The notes under the pieces were generated by a model. The model did no database searches. It was given only the letters and a program-made list of their open reading frames with translations, and was not told where the DNA came from. A stretch of DNA of 64,000 nt. Source: Hymenopus coronatus. Taxonomy: Eukaryota > Arthropoda > Insecta > Mantodea > Hymenopodidae. Location: positions 283,174,284 to 283,238,283 of the forward strand of contig CM060900.1 in the NCBI GenBank assembly GCA_030762935.1, read 5' to 3'. Shown here piece by piece: positions 12,734 to 25,568 of the stretch. Every line of letters begins with the position of its first letter. Position 1 is the stretch's first letter. Position numbers and translations under genes: made by a program.

Positions 12734-13709
12734 AACACGTCGCCAGGAAAGCTATAGTTCTTATTTTAGGAAAAGCTGTTTTGGTTTACAAATCATTGTT
12801 TTCCATTCTCAAAACGGTTGGATTGACCATCACATGTATAGAAAATGTACAACACACAGTGACTATGGTTAGGTAAGAAAATAAACTAAACAGAATAAGA
12901 AACAAAATATTAAATTGTTATTAACATTGTATCCAATAAGAATGTCTTACAAAACATAAGCAAACTACATAAAGTAGGACTCAAAATATAATGTGTAGCA
13001 ATCACATACTTTTCTCTACTCATTATTCTGCAAACTATTCAAGCAAGTTTTACTCTTCTATATTCCTATTGTTTAAATGAAGATTAAGTTTTGTTACATG
13101 TATGATTGTAGAGATAAGAAGAATACAGCAGACTAAAGTGTTAGTCAAATTTTTAAAGGGCATGTTGCTGTGTGATGGTTTTGAAATTTTATGTTCTTTT
13201 CATAACTATGAGAAAAAAATGAATAGCAACTTACCATATGAAAAGGTATAAATTGTATCTGTATTTGAAAATACAGATCAATGACAAGGAATATTAAAAA
13301 AAATGGTGAAAGCCACAAACATTTTATGTAATTAATTTAAGGTGAGCATTCCTACTGATTTTTAAAACCAAATATGTCCGTTTTTTTTAGAAATGGTCAG
13401 CAAAATATCCTACTTTCATTTTAACTTCTGAGTTTAAGCTTAAAATTACTACTTCTAGAGTTATTATTTATTGCATAATTTTATTTTAAGGATAATAAAA
13501 TATTTATGGCATGCAATAATCAAGTTTAACTGCCATTGTGGCATCGGCTACATTTGTATTTAGGTTGTCTGCTCGTGTTTCTTCAACAATATGTACCTTA
13601 ATGCTCTGCAGTTTATTCATTATTGCTTATTTATTCACTTTGGCAGTGAAGATTGGCTGTGTTACCCGTCGTGTTGTTACAGATCTCTGCTACAGTTGCT
13701 TTTTCAGAA
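12734..13709. other. No supported gene
   Basis: AT-rich sequence leading into the start of the second hAT copy. Nothing recognised except short open frames. Confidence 0.45.
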
Positions 13710-16106
13710 TGGCACCGGGAAGAAAATGTGTTTTAAATTCTGAGCTTCAGTCTCTGTATCCTTTCATCAAAAGGGCAAAGACAGACAGAGACATATATTG
13801 TCAAAAATGTTCGGTAAGTTTTTCAATAGCAAACAGTGGGAAGTCTAAAATGTAAATGTTGTGTTATTTAAGGATGCTCTTTAACTGCTGTGGTTCTCAG
13901 TGTCCCATTCAAAATTGGGCATGAAAGACCGCTTAATTTTGCTCAGAGGCCTCTCAATCAGGCTTGAGGTTCTTTTACGTGCCGTAAATCTACGACACGG
14001 GACCAATGGCTTTACTTCCCTTCCAAAGGAAGCCATGCTAAGGATTTTTACACCCGAAAAAATCCATCGTCCTCCGCCGGGTTTAACCCGCAACCTTGGG
14101 TATATGAAGTCAGCATGGTAACCATTACACCACGGAGGACGACTAGTGGGAAGTCTGAAATAATATGCCATTTACAAATGGCAAAACGTAAACTGTTAAC
14201 TAATGCAGCTGCATCCACTGCATCCATTTCCACATTTTGCAGAAACAAGGATTTTGGACACAAAGAACAAATGCTTGCAGCAGCAGAAGCAGATTTTGCA
14301 TTTCACACAGTATTTTATAACCAGTCATTTTGATCAACAGACTCTACTTTGAAATTGATTAAGAACTGTTTTGAACTTCAATATTGATGTGCAAGAATGA
14401 AGTCCAAAGCAATTGTGATGAATGTGATCAGCCTTAAGGCATTTCAGATCTACAGAAGTACTTGGATCAAGTAAATTACACTACAATGTACACAGATTCA
14501 TCCAATTATAAATCTACAAAGCTGTTTTCATTAATGGTATGCTATCTTCTTACTGTTAATGGAGTGCAAGTAAAAGTGTTGGGCTTTCAAGATCAGTTTG
14601 TGAGACAACTGAGATGTGTCCTCATACATTTTAAAGACTTTAGGTGACTACAAAATTCAAGCTAAAGTTGTAGTTTATGTGCTGAAAATACAAACTATAA
14701 TTTTGAAGGAACAGCAATAAAAGATGAAAAGAATGTTTACACTATTCTTCAGAATTCCTTCTTTCTTTGTTGCCAGCTATAGACTGTACACCTGCTTAAA
14801 CTTTATCCAGCTTTAAAATCTTATTTTGAATCACAGGAAGAGTGTCCCACAATCATTAGATTGGTTTTTGATGATCCTCTCTCTGAAACGTGGCATAGTC
14901 AGGCAGCTGTATTTAATAATTTTGTGCATTTACTTGAAGGTCAATATATTTCTATGGTAAAAGGTTCAGCACTAATTAAGGAACCCAAACATAAGTTGAA
15001 TGGGTGAAAGGAGTATGCCTTTTTTCCTCTTGTAGTTCAGTCAAAACTAAAAAAATCTTGAGGAGAGGGAATTAGTAGGTCCATGTGTTCCCAATTTTAA
15101 GAAAATTGTGTGTTCATTTTATTCAACTTGCATTGAATGTATTAAGCAGTGGTCTTCTCCCATAACTGAATTTTGTGATTTGCATTGGACCAAATTTAAT
15201 TCAGTAATTGAGTTGAATCAAGTTCAGAATAGCTTAAAAACTATCAGCAAACTGATGGGAAAGCAAATAGATGATTCCTATATCTTTGATGAGATTGCAA
15301 ATGTAAAAGCATATGATACAACTGAAAGGTTGATAGAATGGAACACTGCTCATTTGAGGGTTGATTTAAGATGGGTTGAAGTATTCAAACATTTTCAGGA
15401 AAAAATCATCCCCTTTTCTCAAGCATGTGATATTGTTGAATTTAGTATGTCTTCCAGCCACAAATGTATGCACTGAGAGGGTGTTTTCGATAATGTATAA
15501 CTTGTGGACTGCTGAAAAATCTCAGACAAAAACTGAAACTCTGAAACATCTAATAATTACCAAATACAATTTTAACTGCATATGCAGTGAATTCCACACT
15601 ATTGTTTTGCAAAACAGCAAGTTATTGCATGCTGTGTATTAAAACTCAAAGTATTTGAAGTTTAAACTGATCAATGACTTAAAATATAGTGGAAAATTTT
15701 AGCATACAGTATTTGAAAAAACAAATTAAATGGTGTTTCAGTATTTTGTTTCCTGTACCATTTGCTTTAGAATAAAACAATGTAAGGGATATTTTTGTCT
15801 GTGTGTATTAATACTGCAGAGTCATACTTTAAGAATAAAGTCAAATATAATGGAAAGACTTATTTATTTTAAGTTGCACAATTGTTTGCTCATAAATCTT
15901 TGAGCATGAGTTAAGTTCTTTCAATATTTCGTCTTAAATTTATTGAAATGCATGAACACCATAAAGCTAATGCGAATTGTATCCTGATAAATAGTTAATA
16001 TGTATATTTCTAATATTTCCCCAATCTATTTTAAGATACTTATGGTTACGATTTGGATCGTTAACATAGTGCCCTACTTTTTGTTTATCAGTTTCTGGTC
16101 CCCCTA
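13710..16106 (+). pseudogene. hAT-family transposase remnant, copy 2, SINE-interrupted
   Basis: This copy keeps the 5' end missing from copy 1. From an ATG at 13,710 it encodes MAPGRKCVLNSELQ, then a BED-type finger start (YCQKCSVSFSIANSGKS), interrupted at 13,852 by a SINE. After it the frame resumes with SGKSEIICHLQMAKRKLL and runs to 14,330. The middle is broken by frameshifts. From about 15,070 the sequence is almost identical to copy 1 through the 3' untranslated part; a small deletion at ~15,450 shifts the frame just before the dimerisation signature (LPATNVCTERVFSIMYN), which continues in another frame to 15,642. Copy 2 also lacks a stretch present in copy 1 (around 14,760). Not functional. 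Confidence 0.85.
13852..14144 (-). mobile_element. tRNA-derived SINE with 17-bp target duplication
   Basis: The element lies between two copies of agtgggaagtctRaaat (13835-13851 and 14145-14161, one A/G difference). On the minus strand it begins with a tRNA-like head: the ends of 14069-14140 form a 7-bp acceptor-like stem (GTCCTCC with GGAGGAC), with an A-box-like TGGTGTAATGGTTA and a B-box-like GGTTGCGGGTTAAACCC. The body follows (gggtgtaaaaatcctt, ggcacgtaaaagaacctcaa). It was copied by reverse transcription in trans and landed inside the hAT finger. Confidence 0.88.
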
Positions 16107-19100
16107 CATTAATTTTAAGTTTTACTAAGATCCATACTTACTCTCTTGTACTCTCTTATGGTTTACCAATTATGCAAAAGTAATTCAGAATGAAGAGTAC
16201 TTTAAGACTATTCTTGGAAAATCAAGATATAGTATTTATTTTCCTTGCAAATGTAAAAACTTATGGTATCTTGAACAAAATTTTTAAGGGCCAATTTTGA
16301 GAAAATAAAAAAGAGACCACCTTTTTCTTTAAAAAATGCCATTCTTTGGTTTCAGGAGCCTCAAAATACATATTTATGGTGAAATTTTCCTTGAAAGGCA
16401 ATTCTTCCTGTATTTACTACAATTAATTTATTAGACAGAGAAATAAGCATTTGAACATCAGTAGTAACAGTAGTACAAAACCTCCTAATTTTGTTTCACA
16501 CTTTAAAATGTTTCGAAGTAACTAAATTTGAAATGCCTTTAATATATATGTATAATAAGCATGCATTCTGTAGAAATTGTTTAACTTTTTGATTACGATA
16601 ACTTTTGATTGACTTGGTAACTTATGTGGCTAATATTCAAAGGATGGAGAAAGAGAACACTGTAGGTGAATTTAAAAAATCCCAAGTCATATTTTCTAAA
16701 CTGTGTACATAAAGGCACCTTATGCTATCCACATTTCTGAAAAATGTCAAATAAAGTGTCCTCTTACTTAGGATGTTTCTCCCCCTCCCTTATGTTATAG
16801 GGGATATATATAAGTTTCTCATTTCCATTAGCACACTGTTTTCCTAACAGTAGTAAATGGTAGTGGAAAGAATTTTAATATTTCAGAGTATAGTTTGCAA
16901 GGGAAATTACATTTTACAGTTCCAACTGGAATTCCAATTTGGATACTTTTATTATTTTGTCTGCTTAAGTAACTTTTCAAAGCTAGTGAGATATGTGATA
17001 TATCTGATTCTACTGCAGTACAGTAAAACAGTTAAGTAGGAAATTATTTGCACTGAAAAACAGTGAACATCAAACTGCCTCATATAAATGATAATTTGCT
17101 TTAAACGTTATAACCTCATTTGGCGATTGTTTATTTTACTTAAGTCTCGATAAATGGATTTCTACTGTAGAAATAAGGAGTAGCGCAGTCTTTGGTAAGA
17201 TACAGGTTTTGATGTTTCTTATCTCATTAAAAACAATGTATTTCCTCACATGTGGACTGTAGAGCTTCCATCCAATACCAGGAAGGCAGCTTCAATCAGC
17301 GGTCAAAAATTGAATGCATGGGTTACCACAAAATACAATGTAGCCACTTTGCTGCAGGAGTTGCTAAGGGAGCAGTTTGTATGTAGGAGATCGAGCTGCA
17401 CAAATGTGAAATAAAGCTTAAAAAGACAGGAAGCAATGCCTAAAACAATTTGCCAGTGTTGGGGAAAAGGTATACAGGTCCAAGAATGTAATTTTTTGGT
17501 TAACAAATTCAGACAAATCTCGCAAATAGCTGTTTCCTGTTTCATTAGCTTTATTGGCACCAAGGTTTAGTTAAGTATCCTTGTGATAATTGAAAACTGT
17601 CCCAAACTAAGTTAGTTTTTCCTTGGCTTGATTCTGAGTAGGTACACAAATACAGCATGACTAAAAGCACTGTATGGAATTATACTGCTTTCCCTAGACG
17701 TGGAAGAATTGATATATAAATTAACAGAAAAATCTTTTATAATATTGATGAAATGCAATTGTAATAATGCGTCTATTTATACATGTGTTATATGCAATTG
17801 ATTATATCTGTAGACAACAAGAAAACACATATACTGTAAATGGTTCAGAGATTTTAACAATTCTTCCAACACTTGAAAACACTGTTTTTCTATCGCACAC
17901 ATCTATGTAACAAGTCTAAACCATGTTTCTTATAACCTTGCACCACTATCATGTACCCTTCCACCTTTCATTTCCTTCCCCTTTCTGCTGACTGGCTAAT
18001 ATACACATTTGAATGGTAATAAACAAGTACAGTACAATGCTGAGATGGGCGATAAAAGGAAATTCATGAGCTTTCATCATCCTGAGAAGCAGGTTTGAAA
18101 TGAAGAGTGCTCGTTAAAAGTAATTTATATCTATTTCAGATGCATTAATTCTGTTACATAATACATTTGATTAATGTGGTGAAAATGTAAAATTGACAAT
18201 TCTCTTCAAATATATTAAAATATATGATACTGTTAATCAAGGAACTATTTTGTGATGCACAACAACCTAATCCATGGTAGCAGCCAATGAGAAGTGACTA
18301 GTGCATATAACCATTAAGAGATATGGGGCAAACTAATATAGAACATACCTTCGTCAGTTTTCCATATTCATACAACCTGATTTCCCTCTAAAACTTCAAA
18401 CAACAATAAACTATGTACAATCTTATCAATTTGAAAACAAATGACATACAGAATTCAGTGTTGAACTTAGTGGCATTAACTATGTTTTGTTCCATGTCAA
18501 GAAACAGCTTTTATGCCAATAAAAATTGCTCTTTAAACCATAAATGTTGCAGATTGGTATAGTATGCGTTTGGTAAAAATTTTACTCCAGGGAAAAGAGA
18601 AGTGTTTTTTATCGGATTTCAAGCTATTTAAATGCATGAAACTTAAAATTACTGTAAACATTAGAAATATTGTAAATCATATGTAGTGACTCAATGGCCT
18701 TTCATACCAGACAACTTCAACATATATAGAAGGTAAACTATAAAAAAAGAGTTATCTTGGAAATGAGGTTGATTGGGTGCTAATGCTCAGCATATTGAGC
18801 TTCTTCCATTTGCCTTCTTGCTTCACAGTAGCTCAATAAGAGATCTGTAGTTGTTAAATTTTGACCCTTCATAAGATCAGTCATACTCATTGTCTTCTCA
18901 ACAAAGTATACAATTTGGAGTTGGAAGGACGCTTAATTTATGTAGATGGGCAGCCAAACAATCATGTCTTATATGTAATCAAAATAGAGCAACAGCTTTT
19001 GATCGTTGACATTCTGGAATTACTGTTGCATTGTTCAACAAGATTTTGAATTGTTTATTTGTACTCTCTTGATTTATACTGTCATATGCTTTTTGTTGGA

Positions 19101-19406
19101 TCATTTTCTGCATTATTAGTATTGATGAGTGAAATGATAAAGATAAGTTTTTAATTTGGTGGAGCGTTGTGCCTTATTTTACTTTCTCTACACATGCTAT
19201 GTACATCGTGTATAGAGAAGGTAGGTACTGCATTGCACCCAAAAATTCAATACCGAGATTTCACCGGAAATATATGTTTTAGACACTCTGAATCCAAGGT
19301 TTGTCATGTCAGCTGTACGTGTACTTGGTTGCCATTCTTTTGCACCGTTAAGGCCATATTGTCCTGTATACTACCGTAATCAATTAGTGTGTTACAATAT
19401 TCAGTG
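16107..19406. other. No supported gene
   Basis: AT-rich, ordinary-complexity sequence. Open frames at 16,857-17,039 (plus), 17,303-17,563 (minus), 18,861-19,049 and 19,167-19,379 (plus) have no recognisable domain. I see no tandem or inverted repeats of note. Confidence 0.4.
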
Positions 19407-19760
19407 TTAGTCATTGTCCACACATGCAGTTAACACCTTGTCCTTTCGTCCGTATGTGTCACATTTTCCAACCAGACTGGTATCTTCAAGAAAATAAATA
19501 GTTGCCATGACTTTTGCCCCAACCCTCGTATGTTGTTTCCATATTAGCTTGTTGTTAAATGTAACCCCTAAATATCTATTAGCTTTGGTTTGGGTGATTG
19601 GAATTTTATCCAACATAAGTGAGACTGTCTTATGAGATAAAGAGAATATTTGATAGTTTGTTTTCTCTGTGTTAACTTGCATATCATTTTCTTTACACCA
19701 GCTGGATAATTTACAAAGTGCATCATTCATTTGTGAGATCAGTTGGTGGTGATGTTTTCT
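19407..19760 (-). pseudogene. LINE reverse-transcriptase fragment
   Basis: The minus-strand frame reads ALCKLSSWCKENDMQVN then EKTNYQIFSLS and NRYLGVTFNNKLIWKQH. This is the region just after the catalytic YADD motif in non-LTR retrotransposon reverse transcriptases (jockey/R1-like order WC...VN..KT...YLGV...L.W..H). The palm before it and the rest after it are missing. It differs from the R1-like LINE at 21.2-24.0 kb and represents an independent insertion. Confidence 0.75.
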
Positions 19761-20563
19761 TTTTAGTTAAGTCCAAATTACTAGATAATAAGCAAAAAGG
19801 GCACAGTTGATACTGTATAATTCTTTTAATTTTTAGGTAGGTCATTCATCATCATGGAAATGAATGGTGATGCCAACTCTATTTGATAAGCAAATTCTCC
19901 AAATGCAAATTTTAACAATGAGTTCTTAAAACTATTTTGTACTGAAACCAACAAAAGCTGTATGGTAACAGTGACAAGAAATTTTTGTTTCACAAAATGT
20001 ATTGCAGTAGACAAAGTGGTTCTTAATGTATGTATAGGAAAATGCATTCAAATGCTAAGGTAGCTTGAAAGCATGCATTGTGATAACATGGTTTTAAATT
20101 CTAAACAAGATGTGAACTGTAAATATCTGCTAAAATGAAGCTTGTACAGAGGTACTTATAAAACCACTCAGCTTAGCCCTAGTTAGCCCTTTAAACTCAG
20201 AAAATAGCAAAATGTTATTGGAATTTTTTGAGACAAACTAAATTTGTGATTTCAATTATTTCAGAGATAGCAACAATTGGGCATAAAACTTTGTTATATC
20301 CTTCTGTATGGTCAATCTGATAAAAACAGCTTTCTATGAACCTAGTGGAATTTATAATGTATTTAGGACTGGCAAGAAAAAAACATATTGCCTAATTTAT
20401 TATATATTTATAAAGGTAACTGAGTAATTTGCATACAGGTTAGCACAATTTCATAAGGCAACTATGCTTTAAGCAGTATAAGCAGTATATATAATACACT
20501 CATTCGTTTTAAAACCCAATATTATCTATTATATATACAATTTTATTCATATTTTAGAAAATG
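19761..20563. other. No supported gene
   Basis: AT-rich sequence with no recognisable coding or repeat structure. Confidence 0.4.
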
Positions 20564-21149
20564 CAGTGGAGCCTATTGGTTTGTAAGTAATTGTTGTCGA
20601 ATTCAGAATATGTAGTTACATATACTTCTGATACAGTTGAATTTGATTAATTGAAACATTTTTACTGTGAATAATTCAAGCTTTTAGCATGGTCCCTTGA
20701 CATTGCTAAACAAAGCAATGTTAAAAAATCTTTAATAATAATTTTTTTTTTTTTGATAATTCAATATAATATTCAACAAGAGAGAATGAAAAAATTATAG
20801 GTTAGTCAAACTTGCTGGATAAATTCCAGGAATTGTGCCATACTGTGATCCCATTGCCTTCCCTTGCTGAATTGCAGGAAATGCATCATATTGTAATGTC
20901 AATTCCCTCTCCTGATCGTAAGGAGTGTGGGTTACTCAAGCTTCATTGTGTAATTCTAAGAACCTGTTGACAGCCAAGGGACTTTTTGTCATTAGAAACA
21001 CTGCCCCTTTCCATTCTATCTGCAGTCACATGTTGGCCCTAAGTTTGCAACAAATAGCTTCCCGTGTAGTAAAGTGAGCATTTTTAAACAGTGTACACAG
21101 TTACATCAAAATCATCAGTGTGTGTTTAAGTAGTGAACTGAGCCAAAAA
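20564..21149 (+). mobile_element. Tigger/pogo-like terminal sequence
   Basis: The segment starts cagtggagcctattgg, which resembles a pogo/Tigger terminus. At 20,662-20,712 it has aattcaagc...catggtcccttgac, strongly like the sequence at the 3' end of the Tigger remnant (24,932-24,990, which has ttggtcccttcaac). It may be the 5' end of the same element, separated from its transposase by the LINE, or a short Tigger-derived MITE. The first transposase residues are not visible here. Confidence 0.4.
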
Positions 21150-21203
21150 TTCGCCTGCAGTGCCACAAGTAGTAAAAGCAGGCGTTAAACACTACCAAAA
21201 AAA
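21150..21203 (+). mobile_element. 3' fragment of a tRNA-SINE
   Basis: The end agtaaaagcaggcgttaaac followed by actaccaaaaaaa matches the 3' tails of the SINEs at 59.0 kb (aaagcgggcgttaaacac) and 61.1 kb. Only about 54 bp remain and the tRNA-like head is absent. It abuts the end of the minus-strand LINE. Confidence 0.7.
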
Positions 21204-21204
21204 T

Positions 21205-24012
21205 GAGCCAACAATGGCCCTCTCCGAACCTAAACCTGTAAATTACAAAACTCTTACTTTGTCCGCCCAAACACCAGCTCCATAATTTACAATGGATGCG
21301 AAAATACTGGTATGATAACAGCTGATGGTCGATAGTGGTATTTTAAATTTGGACTGAACAATTCAAGATAGTTTAATTAGAATGTTTTCAGCTATAAATC
21401 TTATGATATTCATATGGTCCTTAAAATTTCTTTTTTCGTCTAATTTTATTCGTAAATATCCCATGACCAGACATCTTTTTATACCATTACCTAAAATTCT
21501 TATTACTGGATTTCTCTTTAGGGTACGTTTCAGTAACAGAATTGCAGATTTTTGTGGAGAAATCTTCAATTTCGCTTCTATGCACCATTGGTTTAAAGTT
21601 TCCATCAAATCGTTTCCTTCTATAATAAAAATCACGTCATCCGCATATGCTATTGTGTTACTGCAGTTGTTGTTGTTGTTTATTTTTGTAATAATATTTC
21701 TGACACAATGTCCCAAAAGGTCGGCCCTAGGACTGAACCTTGAGGACATCCTTTTGATATGTTTTTTTGTGATAATTTTATTTATGAGAGAACGTAGGCT
21801 TTCACGGCCGGAAACATTTCTTAGTTACAATTTTATTTATATCAATCAAATAAACTTTTTTATGTTACAGTAATCAAGGAGTATATTATAAAGCGTTTTT
21901 GGATATCTGCATTCTCTTAGCCTGTTGAAGAAAAACGGCCACCAAAGATTATCAAATGCTCCAGAGATATCAATAGAAATTGCCATTACCTATTTAAATA
22001 TTGGGCCGTGTACAGATTCTAATACAGCATTTAATGCATCTTTTGTTGACCGTCCTTTTTTAAAGCCACATTGGTTTGCATTGGTGCCAATAAGGAGTCT
22101 ATATTCTGTGATTCGTTTGTTCAGTAAGCTTTCAAGCACTTTACCCAAGGTATTTAAGAGACAAATAGGTCTCTATGACTTAGGATCACTTGGGTCCTTG
22201 TCCTGACTCTCTTTTAAAATAACAAGTTTGGCTTCTTTCCACCGGTCTGGAAAGACTCCTCTTCTGATGAAGTCATTGTATAATGTACATAAAAATGGGG
22301 TTGATCTATTTTCCAGTGCTAATAAGCTTTCATTTTTCTGGGCCAACAGCTTTTTTAGCTCTTAAATTTTGAATTATTAGTTTAATTTCTGATTGATAAA
22401 ATGGATAAATTATGCCTTCATTATTGTATGTCTGATTAAGCTTATTTCTTAATTCTCTGTTAAAGTTGTTGCTGTCTTCTTCTTTATCATTTGGTATAAG
22501 TCTAAAAATAAGTTCGTTCACAGATTCCTCCCAATCATTAATCATATTGCCATCCTCCTTTCGTAATGTATTCAACGTCTCTGGTTTTTGGATTTTTTCC
22601 ATTATAATTTTGTATGGTAAGCCCCAAAAGTTTTACTTAGTCTGAATTCAACAAAATTCTTCCATGACTTCTTCCTTGTGATTTTTAAGGTACTTGCTAT
22701 GTTTTCTCTTTAGCTCTTCTATAAATGTCTAAGCTTCGCTCCCTTTCTTGTGCGACAATAGTTCTGTGATAGATTCCCCTTGTTTTACGCATTTTTCTCC
22801 TTAATTTGGTTAACTCATCGGTCCTCACATTATCCGTATATTTTTTATATTTCCTTTTTGGTATTGAAGTATTAAGCATCCATTTTATTTTATCTTCTAA
22901 TTTTGCCATTTTGTAATTTAAATGTTCTGCTTTATAGTCGAGTGCGCATATATCAAAATTTTCTCTGATTATTTCCCAGTTTGCTTGTTTATAGTTAAGT
23001 TGAATTTCTGATTTGATTCTAGTTTGAAGGTTGTAGCATGGTACGTAATCAAAGTAATTTAGTCTATGGTCACTCGTAGTCAAATCCTGATCAACTTACT
23101 GACAATTTACAATTTTGTTAAGTGTTTTATAATTTCCGAGAGTAAAATAAATGTTGGAGTTAGCCCCAGCTCTATTTTTGAAAGTTGTTGGATTGTTAGT
23201 GGTGTTGTGTATAACTAGGTTCAGTTCTGCAATTTTCTCCTCCAGCTTTTCTCCTCTATCACCTTTGTATGTATTAAACCACCAATTGGATTTCGCATTG
23301 GCGTCCATGGTGTAAACAATTTCTTTGTCACTAAAAATTCTGTTTGCTTTGGTTATTTTCTCTAAATACAAATCTATGGGTTCACTGAATTGAAAATAAT
23401 AATCATGATTAACTTGAATACAGTTGGTATGTGTATCACTTAGTTGAGTTATATTAGTGATTTGTAGGTATGGATTATTGATTATAATGAAATAATGGCC
23501 CTTGCCATAACTGGTAAATATATGTACTTATTTTGATATGTACAGGGCTCTTGGATGCATAAAAGATCCAAGCTTAAATCTTCTAATATTTTCTTTAGCT
23601 CTGACATAACCAGCCAACTATTATGGGCATTAATTTGCGCTATTTTCATTATTTTTTATATTATCATCAATTTCATTATCAAATTGTCCTGGAGAATTAC
23701 GCCTAGCAACGTAGTTCTCGTCTCTTTCAAACGCCACTTCCAGGCGGCCATCAGAGCGTCTGGTTAGCACGTAACCTTCAACAATGGGCTGTGGCTGTCT
23801 TTCTAGTCTTAAGTTATGTTTAGCTGCATTGTTCTTATTTTTATTGGTTTACAGGTGTCCTTGGATGTTGTTTTCTCCGTTCTTTTGTTTTTTGAATTTT
23901 GAAATGTTTGAGCCTTGAGAACTTTAGGATGAGTATGTTTGATTTTTAATTTGGGTTCAGGATTTGCAGTGGAATTTGTTTTAAGGACAGTTCTTGGTTG
24001 GCTTGGAAACAA
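21205..24012 (-). pseudogene. R1-like LINE (EN + RT) remnant
   Basis: On the minus strand, from 5' to 3': a possible upstream ORF end near 24,012-23,810; an APE-type endonuclease beginning QINAHNSWL with CIQEPC (~23,640-23,560), catalytic MDANAKS (~23,305), TTFKNRAGANSNIYFTLG and TSDHRL (~23,070); a basic linker; then reverse transcriptase with RPICLLNTLGKVLE, CGFKKGRSTKDA, ISIDISGAFDNLWW (~21,980-21,930) and the catalytic AYADDV (~21,645), ending in the thumb with CYHTSIFASIVNYGAGVW (~21,300). Key residues of both enzymes are readable, but at least five stops or frameshifts separate the open pieces (23,096, 22,697, 22,603, near 22,170 and 22,010). No clear 3' tail is seen; a SINE fragment lies directly at the 3' side. 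Confidence 0.88.
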
Positions 24013-24139
24013 TTTTGATTAACGTGGTCAATTTTTGGGAATATTGGTGTCGTTGATTTCTTTGGTTCAATTTTAGGTTAATCAAGCGAATCGTGCCTAA
24101 TTACCACGTAACAATTTGGCCAGCTCTGAGCGCTGTTAA

Positions 24140-24990
24140 AGGTAAGATGCCCATAACAGAGCACAAAGTGCTTATAAACTTCTTCCAAATCTAATTTTTC
24201 ATTTCACAGGATAAAAAAAAATCCATTAATGGACCCTTTTTCAGGGCGAAAGCAGCAAAATTTGCACAGCAATTGGGAAAAATTTTAGGGCAAGCAGTGG
24301 ATGATTGGATGGTTTTAAAAAGCAAAGCGGTATTTCCTTTAAAATTGTTTGTGGACAAAGTAGAGGTGTTGACCAGCAAGCAGCCAGTGATTGGAAAATG
24401 AGTTTCGTAGAGGGGATTCAAGACAAAAATGCAAAAGATATTTTCAATGTTGACGAGGCAGCTGTTTTATAAATATACACCAAACAATACGCTTGCATTT
24501 AAAGGAGAATGCTGTACTGGGGGAAAACTTAGCAAAGAATGTATCACACTCCTGATTGGTGCCAATATGGATGGCACTGAAAAGCTTCCATTACTAATGA
24601 TTGGAAAGTCAGCCAATCCCCTTGCTTTAAAAATGTTAAATCTAAGCCAGTGGAATATGAAGCTAATAAAAAGGCTTGGAAGACTAGGGAAATTTTTGGA
24701 AGATGACTCTTGTAGCTAGACAAAAAGTTTTGCAAACAAAATCGCACAGTTTTATTGTTTATTGATAATTGTACAGCCTATAATAATATTTCATTTTTAG
24801 GGTATATCAAAGTTTTGATTCCCCCCCTAATATGATGTCAAAAGTGGATCCTTCCTATAATTTTATTCAATTTAGACATGTTTTAGTTATAAACATTTTT
24901 AAAAAAATCCAAATTTTGTAATTTAAAATCCTGAACAATTCAATTTTTTTCTTGGTCCCTTCAACTTCGGATTAGCCAAGTTTCACTGTA
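24140..24990 (+). pseudogene. Tigger/pogo transposase remnant
   Basis: The plus strand from about 24,210 reads DKKKSINGPFFRAKAAKFAQQLG, part of the CENP-B-type DNA-binding region. After a stop it continues DIFNVDEAA (first catalytic Asp), then GECCTGGKLSKECITLL, IGANMDGTEKLPLLMIGKS and, after a frameshift, LLFIDNCTAYNN-like sequence containing the second catalytic Asp region (IDN), near 24,760. The order matches jerky/Tigger transposases, DNA cut-and-paste enzymes that duplicate TA. The 3' end at 24,984-24,990 is cactgTA, as expected for a CAGTG-terminated element flanked by TA. The N-terminal helix-turn-helix is absent, possibly separated by the LINE insertion. Confidence 0.85.
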
Positions 24991-25568
24991 CATTCTTCTA
25001 AATTTAATCTTGTTTCTAGCTTTTTGTAAGGAGTCTGTCCAAGTGTTGTTGTAACATTTCCTAACCTCAAAATTGTGACTGTTTCTTCAAAACTATTCTT
25101 TGAACTACACTAACTTTGAGACATCCCTATCCCAATGAACATCTTCATATTTTAATTCTATATTCTAAAATTCTTGGCTACAAGAAACAAACAAATTGCA
25201 ACTTAACACTTCAAAAATAATACAGCATTTAAATGTTCAAACTAGTAATAGTGAATGTGTTGGAAATGGTCCATGAAAAAAAACAAAAACTAATGAACAA
25301 TTATAAACCATGCATTTTAAACGAATTTTACATTGTGTGTAGTAATTTCCTTTTATTACCTTCCCAGTTATACAAATGTATAACAAATGTATGCTTGAGG
25401 AAGAAAACCACTTAAATGTCACAGAAAGTTCAGAATATACTTATTTTTCATGTAAGAATTATAAGTATGTGGTATTCTAATAAAAACCATTAAAATAAAT
25501 GGTAAAATTTAATACTTTCTCTTTTTAATGGAAAACAAGTATGTTATTGTACCTGATTCAGAAAAAAA
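24991..25568. other. No supported gene
   Basis: AT-rich sequence with overlapping short open frames on both strands; nothing recognised. Confidence 0.4.

Noticed and set aside
14069..14140. tRNA gene on the minus strand
   Set aside because: The head has a paired acceptor-like stem and A/B boxes, but it is joined to a SINE body and flanked by a 17-bp duplication, so it is a SINE head. The anticodon arm is also poorly paired.
21382..22206. Plus-strand open frames of 163 and 93 codons
   Set aside because: They are antisense to the R1-like LINE reverse transcriptase, whose motifs are clear on the minus strand.
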